64,000 nucleotides of DNA, from the NCBI RefSeq assembly GCF_014297335.1, contig NZ_JACOQH010000006.1, forward strand, positions 105,875-169,874. The letters run 5' to 3'. Below are positions 50,779-59,111 of this stretch, one piece after another. Below the pieces are notes generated by a model. That model was given only the letters and a program-made list of their open reading frames with translations. It was not told the origin of the DNA and ran no database searches. The stretch comes from Roseburia_D yibonii (GTDB taxonomy: Bacteria > Bacillota > Clostridia > Lachnospirales > Lachnospiraceae). Every line of letters begins with the position of its first letter. Positions within the stretch are counted from its first letter, which is position 1. The translations under genes and the position numbers were made by a program.

Positions 50779-50819
50779 AAAATATACAATGATTCTTGCA
50801 AAATATACACCATTTTTGC
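50779..50819 (+). promoter_or_regulatory. 21-bp direct repeats upstream of the SBP promoter
   Basis: AAAATATACA at 50779-50788 and 50800-50809, each followed by a similar ATT-TTGC tail, are spaced exactly 21 bases (two helical turns) and end seven bases before the -35 element. A likely regulator binding site. Confidence 0.55.
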
Positions 50820-50825
50820 AAAATT

Positions 50826-50855
50826 TTGACAGTTCCAGACCAAATAGTGTATAAT
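50826..50855 (+). promoter_or_regulatory. Promoter of the lipoprotein/chemoreceptor pair
   Basis: Perfect TTGACA and TATAAT hexamers, 18-base spacer. Confidence 0.85.
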
Positions 50856-50882
50856 ATACGAAAAGTAAAGGGGGCAATACAG

Positions 50883-51917
50883 ATGAGAAAAAAATTGGCA
50901 ATACTTTGCGGAATATGTGTAGGAACTATGCTGATGGGATGCGGTGCAACGACAACACCGGAGATCATTATGCCGGATGAACCGATGGCTTCAGCTGCCG
51001 CGGAAGCAAGTACGGCAAGTGACGCGCAGACGAACGATACGGCAAAATCCGATGATGCGTCAAAGACAACAACCTCTGGAAACAGTTATACCGTCTATCT
51101 GATCACGATGGATCTGACAGACAGTTACTGGCAGTCCATCGATAACGGATGCCAGGCAGCAGCAAAAGAGATCGGAAATATTACTTATAAATGGATCGGA
51201 CCGGATTCACATGATGATGCACTGCAGAGCGCATGTATCGATGAAGCGGTGGCAAATGGAGCGAATGCGATCTTGATCGCGGCAAACAGCGCGGATGGTG
51301 TCAATGACAGCTTAAAGGCGGCAGCGGATGCCGGCTGCAAGATCGTATATGTGGACAGTGCCGCAAGCTTTGACTGTGTGACAGCGCTTGCTACCGATAA
51401 TGAAAAAGCAGGACAGACCGCAGGAGAAACCATGATACAGGATTTAAAGGACAATGGTATTGAGAGCGGTACGATCGGCATCATGGGCGTAACACAGGAT
51501 ACCGCATCGTGTGTTGCCAGAGAACAGGGATTCCGTGAGGCGTTTGAGGGAACCGGTTACACACTGGCGGATACGGTATACATGGAGGATGATGCGAGCA
51601 AAGTCGCAGCAGCAGTCACAGACGGACTGGGCAGCGGTTATGTAGGATTCTTCGGTACAAATGAGGGAACGACCGTAGCGATCGGTGACGCGTTAAAGGA
51701 TGCCGGTACTGAGAGCAATGTCGTTGGTTTTGATACTTCGGACGCAGTTCTTTCTCTGGTATCGGATGGCGTTGTTTACGCAACCATGCAGCAGAATCCG
51801 GAAGTAATGGGACATGACGGATTGGAGATCGCGATCCAGGCATTAGAAGGAGAATATACGGATACAAATACAAAGACAGATACCGGTGTTACCGTAATCA
51901 CAAAAGACGCAATGTAA
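50883..51917 (+). CDS. Substrate-binding lipoprotein, ribose/galactose-like
   Basis: This 344-residue protein has a lipoprotein signal peptide with Cys20 in the lipobox LMGC, a Ser/Thr/Asp-rich linker (about 25-68) and a periplasmic-binding-protein type 1 domain (about 70-340) like those for ribose or galactose. No ABC permease genes follow; instead a chemoreceptor gene begins 14 bases later. It may therefore present its ligand to the receptor rather than to a transporter. Confidence 0.85.
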   Translation: MRKKLAILCGICVGTMLMGCGATTTPEIIMPDEPMASAAAEASTASDAQTNDTAKSDDASKTTTSGNSYTVYLITMDLTDSYWQSIDNGCQAAAKEIGNITYKWIGPDSHDDALQSACIDEAVANGANAILIAANSADGVNDSLKAAADAGCKIVYVDSAASFDCVTALATDNEKAGQTAGETMIQDLKDNGIESGTIGIMGVTQDTASCVAREQGFREAFEGTGYTLADTVYMEDDASKVAAAVTDGLGSGYVGFFGTNEGTTVAIGDALKDAGTESNVVGFDTSDAVLSLVSDGVVYATMQQNPEVMGHDGLEIAIQALEGEYTDTNTKTDTGVTVITKDAM

Positions 51918-51930
51918 GGAGGAGATCGGA

Positions 51931-53643
51931 ATGAAGGCAAAGTTCAGATTTAAGCAGAAGATGCTGACCTTGTGTTGTGTGCCGTTAGTACTTCTTACCG
52001 TTATTTCTGTGGTGATCGGTCTGATACAGTTTAAAGACGGTATGTATAAGGAGACCAAAAACAGTTTGCATTCCAGCGCGATCGCGGCGTTAAATCTCTA
52101 CGACAGTCAGGGATACGGCGATTACGCGTTAAAAGACGATGGAAATGTCTGGCGTGGAATGAACTTTGATGTTTCCACGGAAACCTTTATCGTAGACGGC
52201 TTAAAAGAAAAGACCGGCGTCGATATTACATTCTTTTATAAGGATACGGCAGTTATGACCTCCATCACCAATGAGGACAATGCGAGATGGATGGGAATGC
52301 AGGCGGGCGACAATATCAAAAACTATACCCTGGCGCAGGGCGCGGAGCTCTGGTACAAAAACATTGTCATTGATGACAAAATGTGCCATGCCTATATTAT
52401 CCCGATCACACAGTCCAGCGACGGAAGCGTGATCGGCGCGATCATGGCATCCCAGTCGGCAGATGAATTAAACCAGGTTGTAAACCGTTATATCTTTATC
52501 AGTGTTGCGGTTTCCTTAGTGATCTTACTTGCGGTTATCATCTTCATTTTCTGGTACATCGGCGCGCTGACCAAAGTGCTGCACGATGTGAGACGTGTCC
52601 TGCTCAAAGTTTCCATGGGTGATCTTTCGGATGACCGTCTGATCAAAACAAAGAGAATGGACGAGTTCGGGGAACTTGCACAGGGAACCGAAAAACTGCG
52701 GATCAAGATATCAGAACTTTTATCCGAGACGCAGCTTGGCACCGTCAAATTAAAAGAAGCGGTAGAACGCTTAAATGTCACGTCAGATCAGGTTATTTCC
52801 GCGGCGAAAGAGACAAGCTCCAATGTTGAGAAGATCAACACCACGGCAAATGTACAGAGAGACGAGACAAAGAACGCGACAAAAGATGTGGAAATGTCGA
52901 ATCAGGCGATCAACCTTATGCTGGATCAGATCAAGGATATTGATGAGCTGTCCAATGAGATGGAGCGCTCCGCAAAAGAAAGCCAGCGTATCTTAGAGGG
53001 ACTTTTGGAGAGCAGCAAAGTTTCGCAGGAGACCGCAAAAGATATCAGCGCTCAGGTGGCAGTCACCAATGAGTCTGTTCAGCAGATCAAGAGCGTGACG
53101 GAATACATTACAGACATCGCGGAAGAAACGAACCTGCTCGCGTTAAATGCAAGTATCGAGGCGGCAAGAGCCGGAGATGCGGGCAAGGGATTTGCGGTTG
53201 TTGCGCAGCAGATCCAGAAGCTGGCGGAACAGTCAAACAACTCTGCGGCGCAGATCGGTGAAAATATTCAGGAACTGGTCAACAAGACCGAGGGAATCGT
53301 AAGTGCCATGGCTATGATCGGTGACACATTAAAGGCCCAGGAGACAAGCGTAGATCAGACAAAGAAAATTTTCGACGAACTGAGCGAGAGTATTATCAAT
53401 GTAAACCGCAAAGAATCCGATATGCAAAAGAATGTCGGAGACATGACACAGGCAAAAGAAAACATGTCACAGCTGATCGCAGGTCTTGCAGACTCTGCGG
53501 AGGACAGTGCGGCAGTTTCTGAGAATGCGGAGAGCATGACAGAGCAGATGGTTGCCGAGATGGAAGGTCTTGCGTCCTTAACGTCCGATCTTACAGAACT
53601 GGCAAATAAATTAAATGAAAACCTTGAGAAGTTCCTGGCATAA
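51931..53643 (+). CDS. Methyl-accepting chemotaxis protein
   Basis: This 570-residue receptor has helix 1 (about 13-33), an external sensor of about 150 residues resembling a single Cache domain, helix 2 (about 188-210), HAMP (about 212-265) and a long cytoplasmic coiled coil with the conserved hairpin tip ETNLLALNASIEAARAG. It should signal to CheA and flagella. Co-transcription with the binding lipoprotein suggests indirect sensing of the bound ligand as well. A strong terminator follows. Confidence 0.93.
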   Translation: MKAKFRFKQKMLTLCCVPLVLLTVISVVIGLIQFKDGMYKETKNSLHSSAIAALNLYDSQGYGDYALKDDGNVWRGMNFDVSTETFIVDGLKEKTGVDITFFYKDTAVMTSITNEDNARWMGMQAGDNIKNYTLAQGAELWYKNIVIDDKMCHAYIIPITQSSDGSVIGAIMASQSADELNQVVNRYIFISVAVSLVILLAVIIFIFWYIGALTKVLHDVRRVLLKVSMGDLSDDRLIKTKRMDEFGELAQGTEKLRIKISELLSETQLGTVKLKEAVERLNVTSDQVISAAKETSSNVEKINTTANVQRDETKNATKDVEMSNQAINLMLDQIKDIDELSNEMERSAKESQRILEGLLESSKVSQETAKDISAQVAVTNESVQQIKSVTEYITDIAEETNLLALNASIEAARAGDAGKGFAVVAQQIQKLAEQSNNSAAQIGENIQELVNKTEGIVSAMAMIGDTLKAQETSVDQTKKIFDELSESIINVNRKESDMQKNVGDMTQAKENMSQLIAGLADSAEDSAAVSENAESMTEQMVAEMEGLASLTSDLTELANKLNENLEKFLA

Positions 53644-53661
53644 GGCCGGATCCTTCTTTTG

Positions 53662-53702
53662 AAAAATCGCGCAAGCCTGATGTGATGGTCTGCGCGATTT
53701 TT
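53662..53702 (+). terminator. Terminator after the chemoreceptor gene
   Basis: A 12-bp perfect stem AAAAATCGCGCA/TGCGCGATTTTT with a 17-base loop. Confidence 0.85.
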
Positions 53703-53796
53703 GTGTCATGTGTCATGGCGATGGGGCAAATGGATGCCATGCCTGTACAGGTTTCCGTTTGACGCCCGCCGCTGCAACATGGACATCGTAACATGC

Positions 53797-53843
53797 AGGT
53801 TGCGCAGTCAGAGGTTGCGCAAAGGGAACTGCGCTTCTATGAT
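53797..53843 (+). promoter_or_regulatory. Direct repeats and promoter of the LytTR unit
   Basis: AGGTTGCGCA occurs at 53797 and 53812, 15 bases apart. The second copy contains TTGCGC (53815-53820), 17 bases before TATGAT (53838-53843), so the repeats overlap the -35 element, as expected for autoregulation by the LytTR protein encoded downstream. Confidence 0.6.
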
Positions 53844-53890
53844 ACCGTTAAAGGCAATTCTTAAAAAGAGAAGAGAGGATGGTATCAGAA

Positions 53891-54283
53891 ATGAAACAGA
53901 AAATAAAAAAGGCAGCAGTTCTTTACTGCGTCATCTATACGGTGGTAACGATCTTAAACAGTGTGTTATATCTCGCAAATGGGATCTATGAGGATCCGAG
54001 CGGAAACTGGCATGAACTGACCCGGGCGGTGATCGTGCTGATCGGGATCATGGCCTGGCTTCTCGCATGCAGCCTGCCGATCCGGCAGCCGTTCTTAAAG
54101 GCACTGGTGATTTATGTGCCAACAATGGGACTGGTGTTTTTTCTCGTGTTTTTAAGCGGGTTTATCGATCCGCTTGCAAAACATGCGTATCGCGATATTT
54201 TTATCAATTATACCGGTCTTTTTGTTATAATATCAGTAGTGAGCCGGATCGTGGATGGGATCAGGAAACGAAAAAAGAATTAA
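53891..54283 (+). CDS. DUF3021-like membrane protein, first copy
   Basis: About 130 residues with four membrane helices and basic ends, like the DUF3021 proteins encoded beside LytTR regulators. In LytTR regulatory systems such as HdrRM and BrsRM the membrane partner restrains the regulator. The start is uncertain: ATG 53891 has a distant site, ATG 53879 a site with no spacing. Confidence 0.72.
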   Translation: MKQKIKKAAVLYCVIYTVVTILNSVLYLANGIYEDPSGNWHELTRAVIVLIGIMAWLLACSLPIRQPFLKALVIYVPTMGLVFFLVFLSGFIDPLAKHAYRDIFINYTGLFVIISVVSRIVDGIRKRKKN

Positions 54284-54295
54284 AGGAATCGGAAG

Positions 54296-54757
54296 ATGAA
54301 ATTTAAAAAGACCAGAGAAGAGAAACTTGCGGAAAATTATGTGGAACTGCATTACCGGACGATGGATGCTGAGGCGCAGGAGGTCGAACGGCTCCTCGGC
54401 GGAAAAAGTCTGCTGCTTGGGAGACAGGAAAATGAGTCGCGGCTCATAGCACCGGAGGATGTGTTTTATCTCGAGGTGGTAGACCGGCGGCTCTATGTGT
54501 ATCTGGAAAACGAAGTCTGGCAGCTCGATAGCGGTCTGCAGGAGGTCGTGGATGCATATGGCAGATACGGGTTCGTCCGGACGACAAAGTCGATGGCAGT
54601 CAATATCGGAAAAGTAAAGAGCATTACGAGTGACATCAATGCACGGATACGGCTGCAGCTTTGCAATGAGGAAGAGATTATCATGAATCGGGCTTATAAG
54701 AAAGCATTTTATCAGAAGCTCGGGGAATATTGTAAGAAAGCGGGGAAAATAGAATGA
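54296..54757 (+). CDS. LytTR-domain transcription regulator
   Basis: This 153-residue protein has a short helical N-terminus and a LytTR DNA-binding domain (about 45-150; VVDRRLYVYL, GFVRTTKSMAVNI). There is no receiver domain, so it is not a classical response regulator; control probably comes from the flanking membrane proteins. Its last codon overlaps the next start (ATGA). Confidence 0.87.
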   Translation: MKFKKTREEKLAENYVELHYRTMDAEAQEVERLLGGKSLLLGRQENESRLIAPEDVFYLEVVDRRLYVYLENEVWQLDSGLQEVVDAYGRYGFVRTTKSMAVNIGKVKSITSDINARIRLQLCNEEEIIMNRAYKKAFYQKLGEYCKKAGKIE

Positions 54758-55194
54758 AGCCGGGAAAAGAAAAAATAAAGAGTTATCTCAAAACGGTCTG
54801 TGTCGTGTATACATGTCTGGTGCTTGGGAAGGTGATCCTGGAAAATGTGACGGGGCGGCTGGACGGATCGTATGGAACCAATTTTCTGATCATGTTTCTG
54901 ATCGCGTGTCTTGCGACTGCTGTGTTAGATTCCTATGGAAAACTGCAGGAGTTTCCGCTGATCCCGGTCATTATCGGGCAGTATCTTGTAGTCATCGGGC
55001 TGGTGCTTGGCTGTGTTTTCCTTGCGGACAGACTGGGGCTTACAGAGATCACAAAAAGCGGGTATCTGGATCTGTTTTTCTCTGTCACGGTGCCGTATGT
55101 GATCGGAGCCATCGTTTATTATGTGTCCTTTTTTCAGGAAATACGAAAAGCAAACCGCATGATCCGGGAAATGCAGTATACGAAACAGCGGTAA
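54754..55194 (+). CDS. DUF3021-like membrane protein, second copy
   Basis: This 146-residue protein has four membrane helices and the same overall plan as the protein at 53891-54283 but diverged sequence. Having DUF3021-like proteins on both sides of one LytTR gene is unusual. It overlaps the LytTR gene by four bases and should be translated with it. Confidence 0.7.
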   Translation: MKPGKEKIKSYLKTVCVVYTCLVLGKVILENVTGRLDGSYGTNFLIMFLIACLATAVLDSYGKLQEFPLIPVIIGQYLVVIGLVLGCVFLADRLGLTEITKSGYLDLFFSVTVPYVIGAIVYYVSFFQEIRKANRMIREMQYTKQR

Positions 55195-55241
55195 AATGGT
55201 ATAATGACGTCACTTGATAAGGAAAAAGGAGAAGCAGGCAG

Positions 55242-56297
55242 ATGGAACAGGAGACACAGACCACGCACAAGAGGCGTGTACATTATAAAGGAAAATATCC
55301 AAAGAAATTTGAGGAAAAATATAAGGAACTGCAGCCGGAAAAATACGGGGACACGATCGCGCATGTCATTGAAAAGGGCAATACACCGGCGGGCATGCAC
55401 ATTTCGATCATGGTAAAAGAGATCCTGGATTTTCTGCAGATCAAACCGGGTGAGATCGGATTTGACGCGACGCTTGGCTACGGCGGACATACGAAGGCCA
55501 TGCTTGAGCGCCTTGAAGGACAGGGACACATCTACGCGACGGATGTTGACCCGGAGGAATCCGCAAAGACGAAAAAACGACTGGCGGACCTGGGCTTTGG
55601 CGAAGAGATACTTACCGTTCGCCTGCAAAATTTCTGCACGATCGATGAGATCGCAAAGGAAGTCGGCGGCTTTGATTTTATTCTGGCGGATCTTGGCGTG
55701 TCTTCCATGCAGATCGACAATCCGAAGCGCGGTTTTTCGTTTAAAGTGGATGGACCGTTGGATCTGCGTCTGAATCAGGAGGCGGGGATCAGCGCGGCGG
55801 AACGCCTCGATACGATCACAAGGGAAGAACTTGCGGGCATGCTTTATGAAAATTCGGATGAACCGTACTGTGAGGAACTCGCGAAAGCGATCACAGACGA
55901 GATCCGGAAAGGCAACCGCATCGACACGACAACAAAACTGCGGGCGGTGATCGAGAAAACACTGGATTTTCTGCCGGAAAAGGAAAAGAAGGATACCATA
56001 AAGAAGACCTGTCAGCGGACATTTCAGGCACTTCGGATCGATGTGAACCGGGAATTTGAGGTTTTGTATGAATTTATGGAAAAACTGCCGGATGCGCTGC
56101 GGCCGGGCGGACGTGTGGCGATCCTGACCTTTCATTCCGGCGAGGACAAGTTAGTAAAGCGCGCGTTAAAAGAAGGCTATAAAGCCGGTATTTATGCGGA
56201 TTACGCCAAAGATGTGGTGCGGCCATCCGCACAGGAATGTGTAAAAAACGGCAGAGCGCGTTCCACAAAGATGCGCTGGGCAGTAAAGGCGGAATAA
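55242..56297 (+). CDS. rsmH: RsmH-like 16S rRNA methyltransferase paralogue
   Basis: This 351-residue protein has the MraW/RsmH core: the SAM loop in DATLGYGGHTKAML, FILADLGVSSMQIDNP and the RGFSF-K-VDGPLDLRL block, and the C-terminal GRVAILTFHSGEDKLVK. RsmH makes N4-methyl-C1402 in 16S rRNA. It carries a basic N-terminal extension of about 45 residues and lies outside a cell-division cluster, so it is probably the second, divergent copy found in several clostridia. AAGGAG precedes the ATG. Confidence 0.82.
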   Translation: MEQETQTTHKRRVHYKGKYPKKFEEKYKELQPEKYGDTIAHVIEKGNTPAGMHISIMVKEILDFLQIKPGEIGFDATLGYGGHTKAMLERLEGQGHIYATDVDPEESAKTKKRLADLGFGEEILTVRLQNFCTIDEIAKEVGGFDFILADLGVSSMQIDNPKRGFSFKVDGPLDLRLNQEAGISAAERLDTITREELAGMLYENSDEPYCEELAKAITDEIRKGNRIDTTTKLRAVIEKTLDFLPEKEKKDTIKKTCQRTFQALRIDVNREFEVLYEFMEKLPDALRPGGRVAILTFHSGEDKLVKRALKEGYKAGIYADYAKDVVRPSAQECVKNGRARSTKMRWAVKAE

Positions 56298-56320
56298 AAC
56301 GGCAGTGGAGGAGACGTAAG

Positions 56321-56827
56321 ATGTTAGAAACGAAAAGGCTGACGATCCGCCGGATCACACCTGCGGATTATAAAGAGGCATTTGCATGGAGCGGGGACGC
56401 AAGGGTCAACAAATACCTGCTGCACAATGTATTGGAGAAGTCGGAGGACATGATCCCATGGCTGGAAGGTCTGGATCAGAGTTCCGAGGATTCTTATATT
56501 ACGATCCTGCATGAAAAAACAGATGGTCATGCGGTTGGGACCGTTGGATTTTTCCGGGATCCTGAGACAGATATCTGGAGTTTGGCTTATAATATCCGGT
56601 TTGATGACTGGGGAAAGGGATACGCGACCGAGGCGGCACGGGCGATCATGGATTTTGTAAGGGAAAAGCACGGGGCACATATCTTTGAAGCGGAATGCGC
56701 GGCAGAAAATATTGCAAGTGCAAAAGTCATGCAGCACCTGGGACTTACGTTTGACCGGAAATCTACTTATGCGAAACATGATGGAAGTGTGGAATTCCCG
56801 TCTGAAATATATCGACTGGAAGAATAG
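56321..56827 (+). CDS. GNAT acetyltransferase, RimJ/RimL-like
   Basis: About 168 residues. The start LETKRLTIRRITPADYKEAF, the acetyl-CoA loop GKGYATEAARAI near residue 105 and the AENIASAKVMQHLG motif define the RimJ/RimL-type GNAT group that acetylates protein N-termini or small amines. ATG 56321 follows GGAGGAG, 23 bases after rsmH. Confidence 0.85.
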   Translation: MLETKRLTIRRITPADYKEAFAWSGDARVNKYLLHNVLEKSEDMIPWLEGLDQSSEDSYITILHEKTDGHAVGTVGFFRDPETDIWSLAYNIRFDDWGKGYATEAARAIMDFVREKHGAHIFEAECAAENIASAKVMQHLGLTFDRKSTYAKHDGSVEFPSEIYRLEE

Positions 56828-56863
56828 TTTTGTGGAAATACGGAAAGATAAGGAGTCACTCGG

Positions 56864-57202
56864 ATGAGAAAAACTGCGGGCATTGACGTTACCCATGTGT
56901 CCATAAAATGGGACAGGGCAAAGACGGACGTGTCACCGTATGCGTCACCGGCAAGACAGACCGATTACTGCGATCTTCCGCCGGCGTATACCTTTGTCGG
57001 GACCGGAGAGCCGTTTTTGGCAGAAACCAAAACGTATATAGAAAATTTGAAAAAATGTGGCATTTCGGCCCGGATCGATATTTATGACATGGATATACAT
57101 GCGTTTGATATGCTAAGACCCGGGTGGGAGGTAAGTAAACGGGCGGCGCACCGGTTCAATGAGGAGTTTTACTATGCGTCAGAGCATTATTTCGCTGAAT
57201 GA
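56864..57202 (+). pseudogene. C-terminal fragment of an alpha/beta hydrolase
   Basis: From residue 20 on, the 112-residue frame matches the end of acetyl-esterase-type alpha/beta hydrolases: SPYASPARQTDYCDLPPAYT and the catalytic histidine in DMDIHAFDMLRP. The oxyanion HGGG motif and the GDSAGG serine elbow are absent, so the catalytic serine is lost. The first 18 residues look unrelated, with a fortuitous AAGGAG site. Probably a 5'-deleted gene. Confidence 0.7.
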
Positions 57203-57261
57203 GCGGTGACGGGACAGAAATGGAATATTTGCAAGATTGTTTGTGTGAAGATAAAAGTTGA

Positions 57262-57379
57262 GGTTGGAAAAGTTGCAAAAAAACATGAAAAATGGGTTGG
57301 AAAAGTTGCAAAAAGTAATGAAAAACAGGTTGGAAAAGTTGAAAAATTAATGTATAATCGGGTTGGAAAAGTCGCATAA
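57262..57379 (+). repeat. 4 x 33-bp tandem repeat before the ATPase gene
   Basis: GGTTGGAAAAGT begins at 57262, 57295, 57328 and 57361, an exact 33-base period; copies share most bases. On the + strand the repeats lie in a 44-codon frame from GTG 57245 to TAA 57377 that reads VGKVAK-type 11-residue units; on the minus strand they give LFQP-type units. No protein family is recognised. Confidence 0.75.
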
Positions 57380-57400
57380 TATAGAGCAGAGGTGAAAGAA

Positions 57401-58768
57401 ATGATTGAAAGATCTGCAAAATCAGCAGTTAAGGAATGGCTTTCTAATGGAAAAGACGCTTTTTTGCTTACAGGCGCGCGACAGATAGGAAAGACATATC
57501 TGATCCGGCAATGCTTAAAAGAAAATGAGTATCCTTATCTTGAACTTAATTTTATTGAGCAGCCTGAGCTTATAGAGATATTTTCCGGAGCCAAGAATGC
57601 AAAGGAATTATTAATGAGATTGAGCCTTGTTGCCGGGAAAACGCTTGAAAAGGGAAAAACAATTATCTTTCTGGATGAAATTCAGGAGTTTAAGGATATT
57701 GTTACCAGAATAAAATTTCTTGTAGAAGAAGGAAGCTTTCGCTATATTATGAGCGGTTCACTGCTTGGCGTGGAATTAAATGATCTTCGTTCGGCACCGG
57801 TAGGATATATGAGAATATATGATATGTATCCGCTTGGTTTTAAAGAATTTGCAAGGGCGGTAGGTGTTGGGACAGATATTCTTGAACTGTTAGAGAATAA
57901 TTTTAAGAATAGAATTCCGATTGATGACTATGTGCATACAAAGATGTTAGATGTATTTTATCTGTATCTGATCATCGGAGGAATGCCTGAGGCGGTAGAT
58001 ACCTATGTGAAAACAAATGATCTGGCAAAAGTGGCGCAGGTACATGAAAAAATAATCCGTTTATATAAGAAAGATTTTTCAAAATATGAAGTGAGATATA
58101 AACTGAAACTCCGGGAAATTTATGATGCGATGCCAGGGCAGCTGGATCAGAAAAATAAGCGTTTTCAACTGAACAGTATAGAAAAGGGAATCAGCTATGA
58201 CAGAGTAGCGAATGATTTCCTGTGGCTGAAAGATGCCGGAGTGGTGATTCCTGTCTATAACGTCAGTGAACCGAAACTTCCGCTTGTGATAAACGAAAAC
58301 CGAAATTTGTTTAAATTGTTCTTTTCTGATGTCGGACTGCTTACAAGCTGCTATTCGAATCAGGTCAAAATTTCAATCCTGAACAAGGACAGATCCATCA
58401 ATAATGGAGCACTTTTTGAAAATGTTGTTGCACAGGAATTGTTGACAAAAGGACACAGGGAATATTATTTCAACAGTAAGAAGCAGGGAGAACTCGATTT
58501 TGTTGTGGAACTTGATGGAAAGGCAGTTCCGTTAGAAATTAAGTCAGGGAAGGATTATAAGCGGCATTCTGCGTTAAACAATGTTTTAAAAAATGCGGAC
58601 TATAATATTTCGGAGGCATATATTTTTTCTGAGGGAAATATAGAAGTAAATGATAAAAGGGTATATATGCCGATTTATATGATCATGTTTCTGGATAATA
58701 CAAAACTGGATAATACCATATACAGGCTGGATATTGCCGGACTTGGATCACTTGGATCTGGGTTATGA
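57401..58768 (+). CDS. AAA ATPase with DUF4143 domain, second copy
   Basis: About 455 residues: P-loop domain with Walker A TGARQIGKT near residue 26 and Walker B IIFLDEIQE, a central GGMPEAVD block, and a C-terminal nuclease-like core (GELDFVVEL ... PLEIKSG) typical of DUF4143. It is only distantly similar to the copy at 41698-42951. The role is unknown. ATG 57401 follows GAGGTGA. AT-rich composition and the repeat in front support accessory status. Confidence 0.85.
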   Translation: MIERSAKSAVKEWLSNGKDAFLLTGARQIGKTYLIRQCLKENEYPYLELNFIEQPELIEIFSGAKNAKELLMRLSLVAGKTLEKGKTIIFLDEIQEFKDIVTRIKFLVEEGSFRYIMSGSLLGVELNDLRSAPVGYMRIYDMYPLGFKEFARAVGVGTDILELLENNFKNRIPIDDYVHTKMLDVFYLYLIIGGMPEAVDTYVKTNDLAKVAQVHEKIIRLYKKDFSKYEVRYKLKLREIYDAMPGQLDQKNKRFQLNSIEKGISYDRVANDFLWLKDAGVVIPVYNVSEPKLPLVINENRNLFKLFFSDVGLLTSCYSNQVKISILNKDRSINNGALFENVVAQELLTKGHREYYFNSKKQGELDFVVELDGKAVPLEIKSGKDYKRHSALNNVLKNADYNISEAYIFSEGNIEVNDKRVYMPIYMIMFLDNTKLDNTIYRLDIAGLGSLGSGL

Positions 58769-58775
58769 AAACCTA

Positions 58776-58804
58776 TTGACGTAAAACGTCATACATGGTA
58801 AAAC
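58776..58804 (+). promoter_or_regulatory. Possible promoter with dyad before the riboswitch
   Basis: TTGACG and TAAAAC with a 17-base spacer; the -35 lies in a perfect dyad TGACGT-AAA-ACGTCA (58777-58791). Confidence 0.4.
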
Positions 58805-58837
58805 TTGTTATAAAGTATATGTATATTTTCGAGATGA

Positions 58838-59012
58838 AGTTTGCAGGAAAATGACATTGTCTACCGAAGGAGTAAAACTCTCAGGTGCCGGAAAACCGGT
58901 GCAACTGTAAATGGATCGACTCTCTGGAGACGCCCGTATACCGGGGGCCGAAGGTGCAACATACGGATCGTATGAATCTCTCAGGCAACAGGACAGAGAA
59001 GAATATCTAACA
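58838..59012 (+). ncRNA. Tandem glycine riboswitch
   Basis: Two consecutive glycine aptamers. The first carries CCGAAGGAGTAAA, ACTCTCAGGTGCCGG and CTCTGGAGA; the second CCGAAGGTGCAAC, ATCTCTCAGGCAACAGG and ACAGAG, the standard conserved blocks. It lies in the leader of the amino-acid symporter gene, so glycine should set transporter expression. This fills most of the 343-bp gap before that gene. Ends are approximate. Confidence 0.93.
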
Positions 59013-59030
59013 TTCTATCTTAAAGTCAGT

Positions 59031-59051
59031 GATGCAGTCCTGCATCTTTTT
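59031..59051 (+). terminator. Expression-platform hairpin of the glycine riboswitch
   Basis: GATGCA/TGCATC with a four-base loop and a following TTTTTC, between the second aptamer and the gene. Whether glycine favours or prevents it cannot be decided by eye. Confidence 0.6.
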
Positions 59052-59111
59052 CAGGAGTTTTAGAAAATTTCATATGGAAGACAAAAGAAAAAGAGAGGCA
59101 GGAGCAGTTTT

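Noticed and set aside
57262..57379. CRISPR array
   Set aside because: The 33-bp copies are head to tail without spacers, and no cas gene is present.
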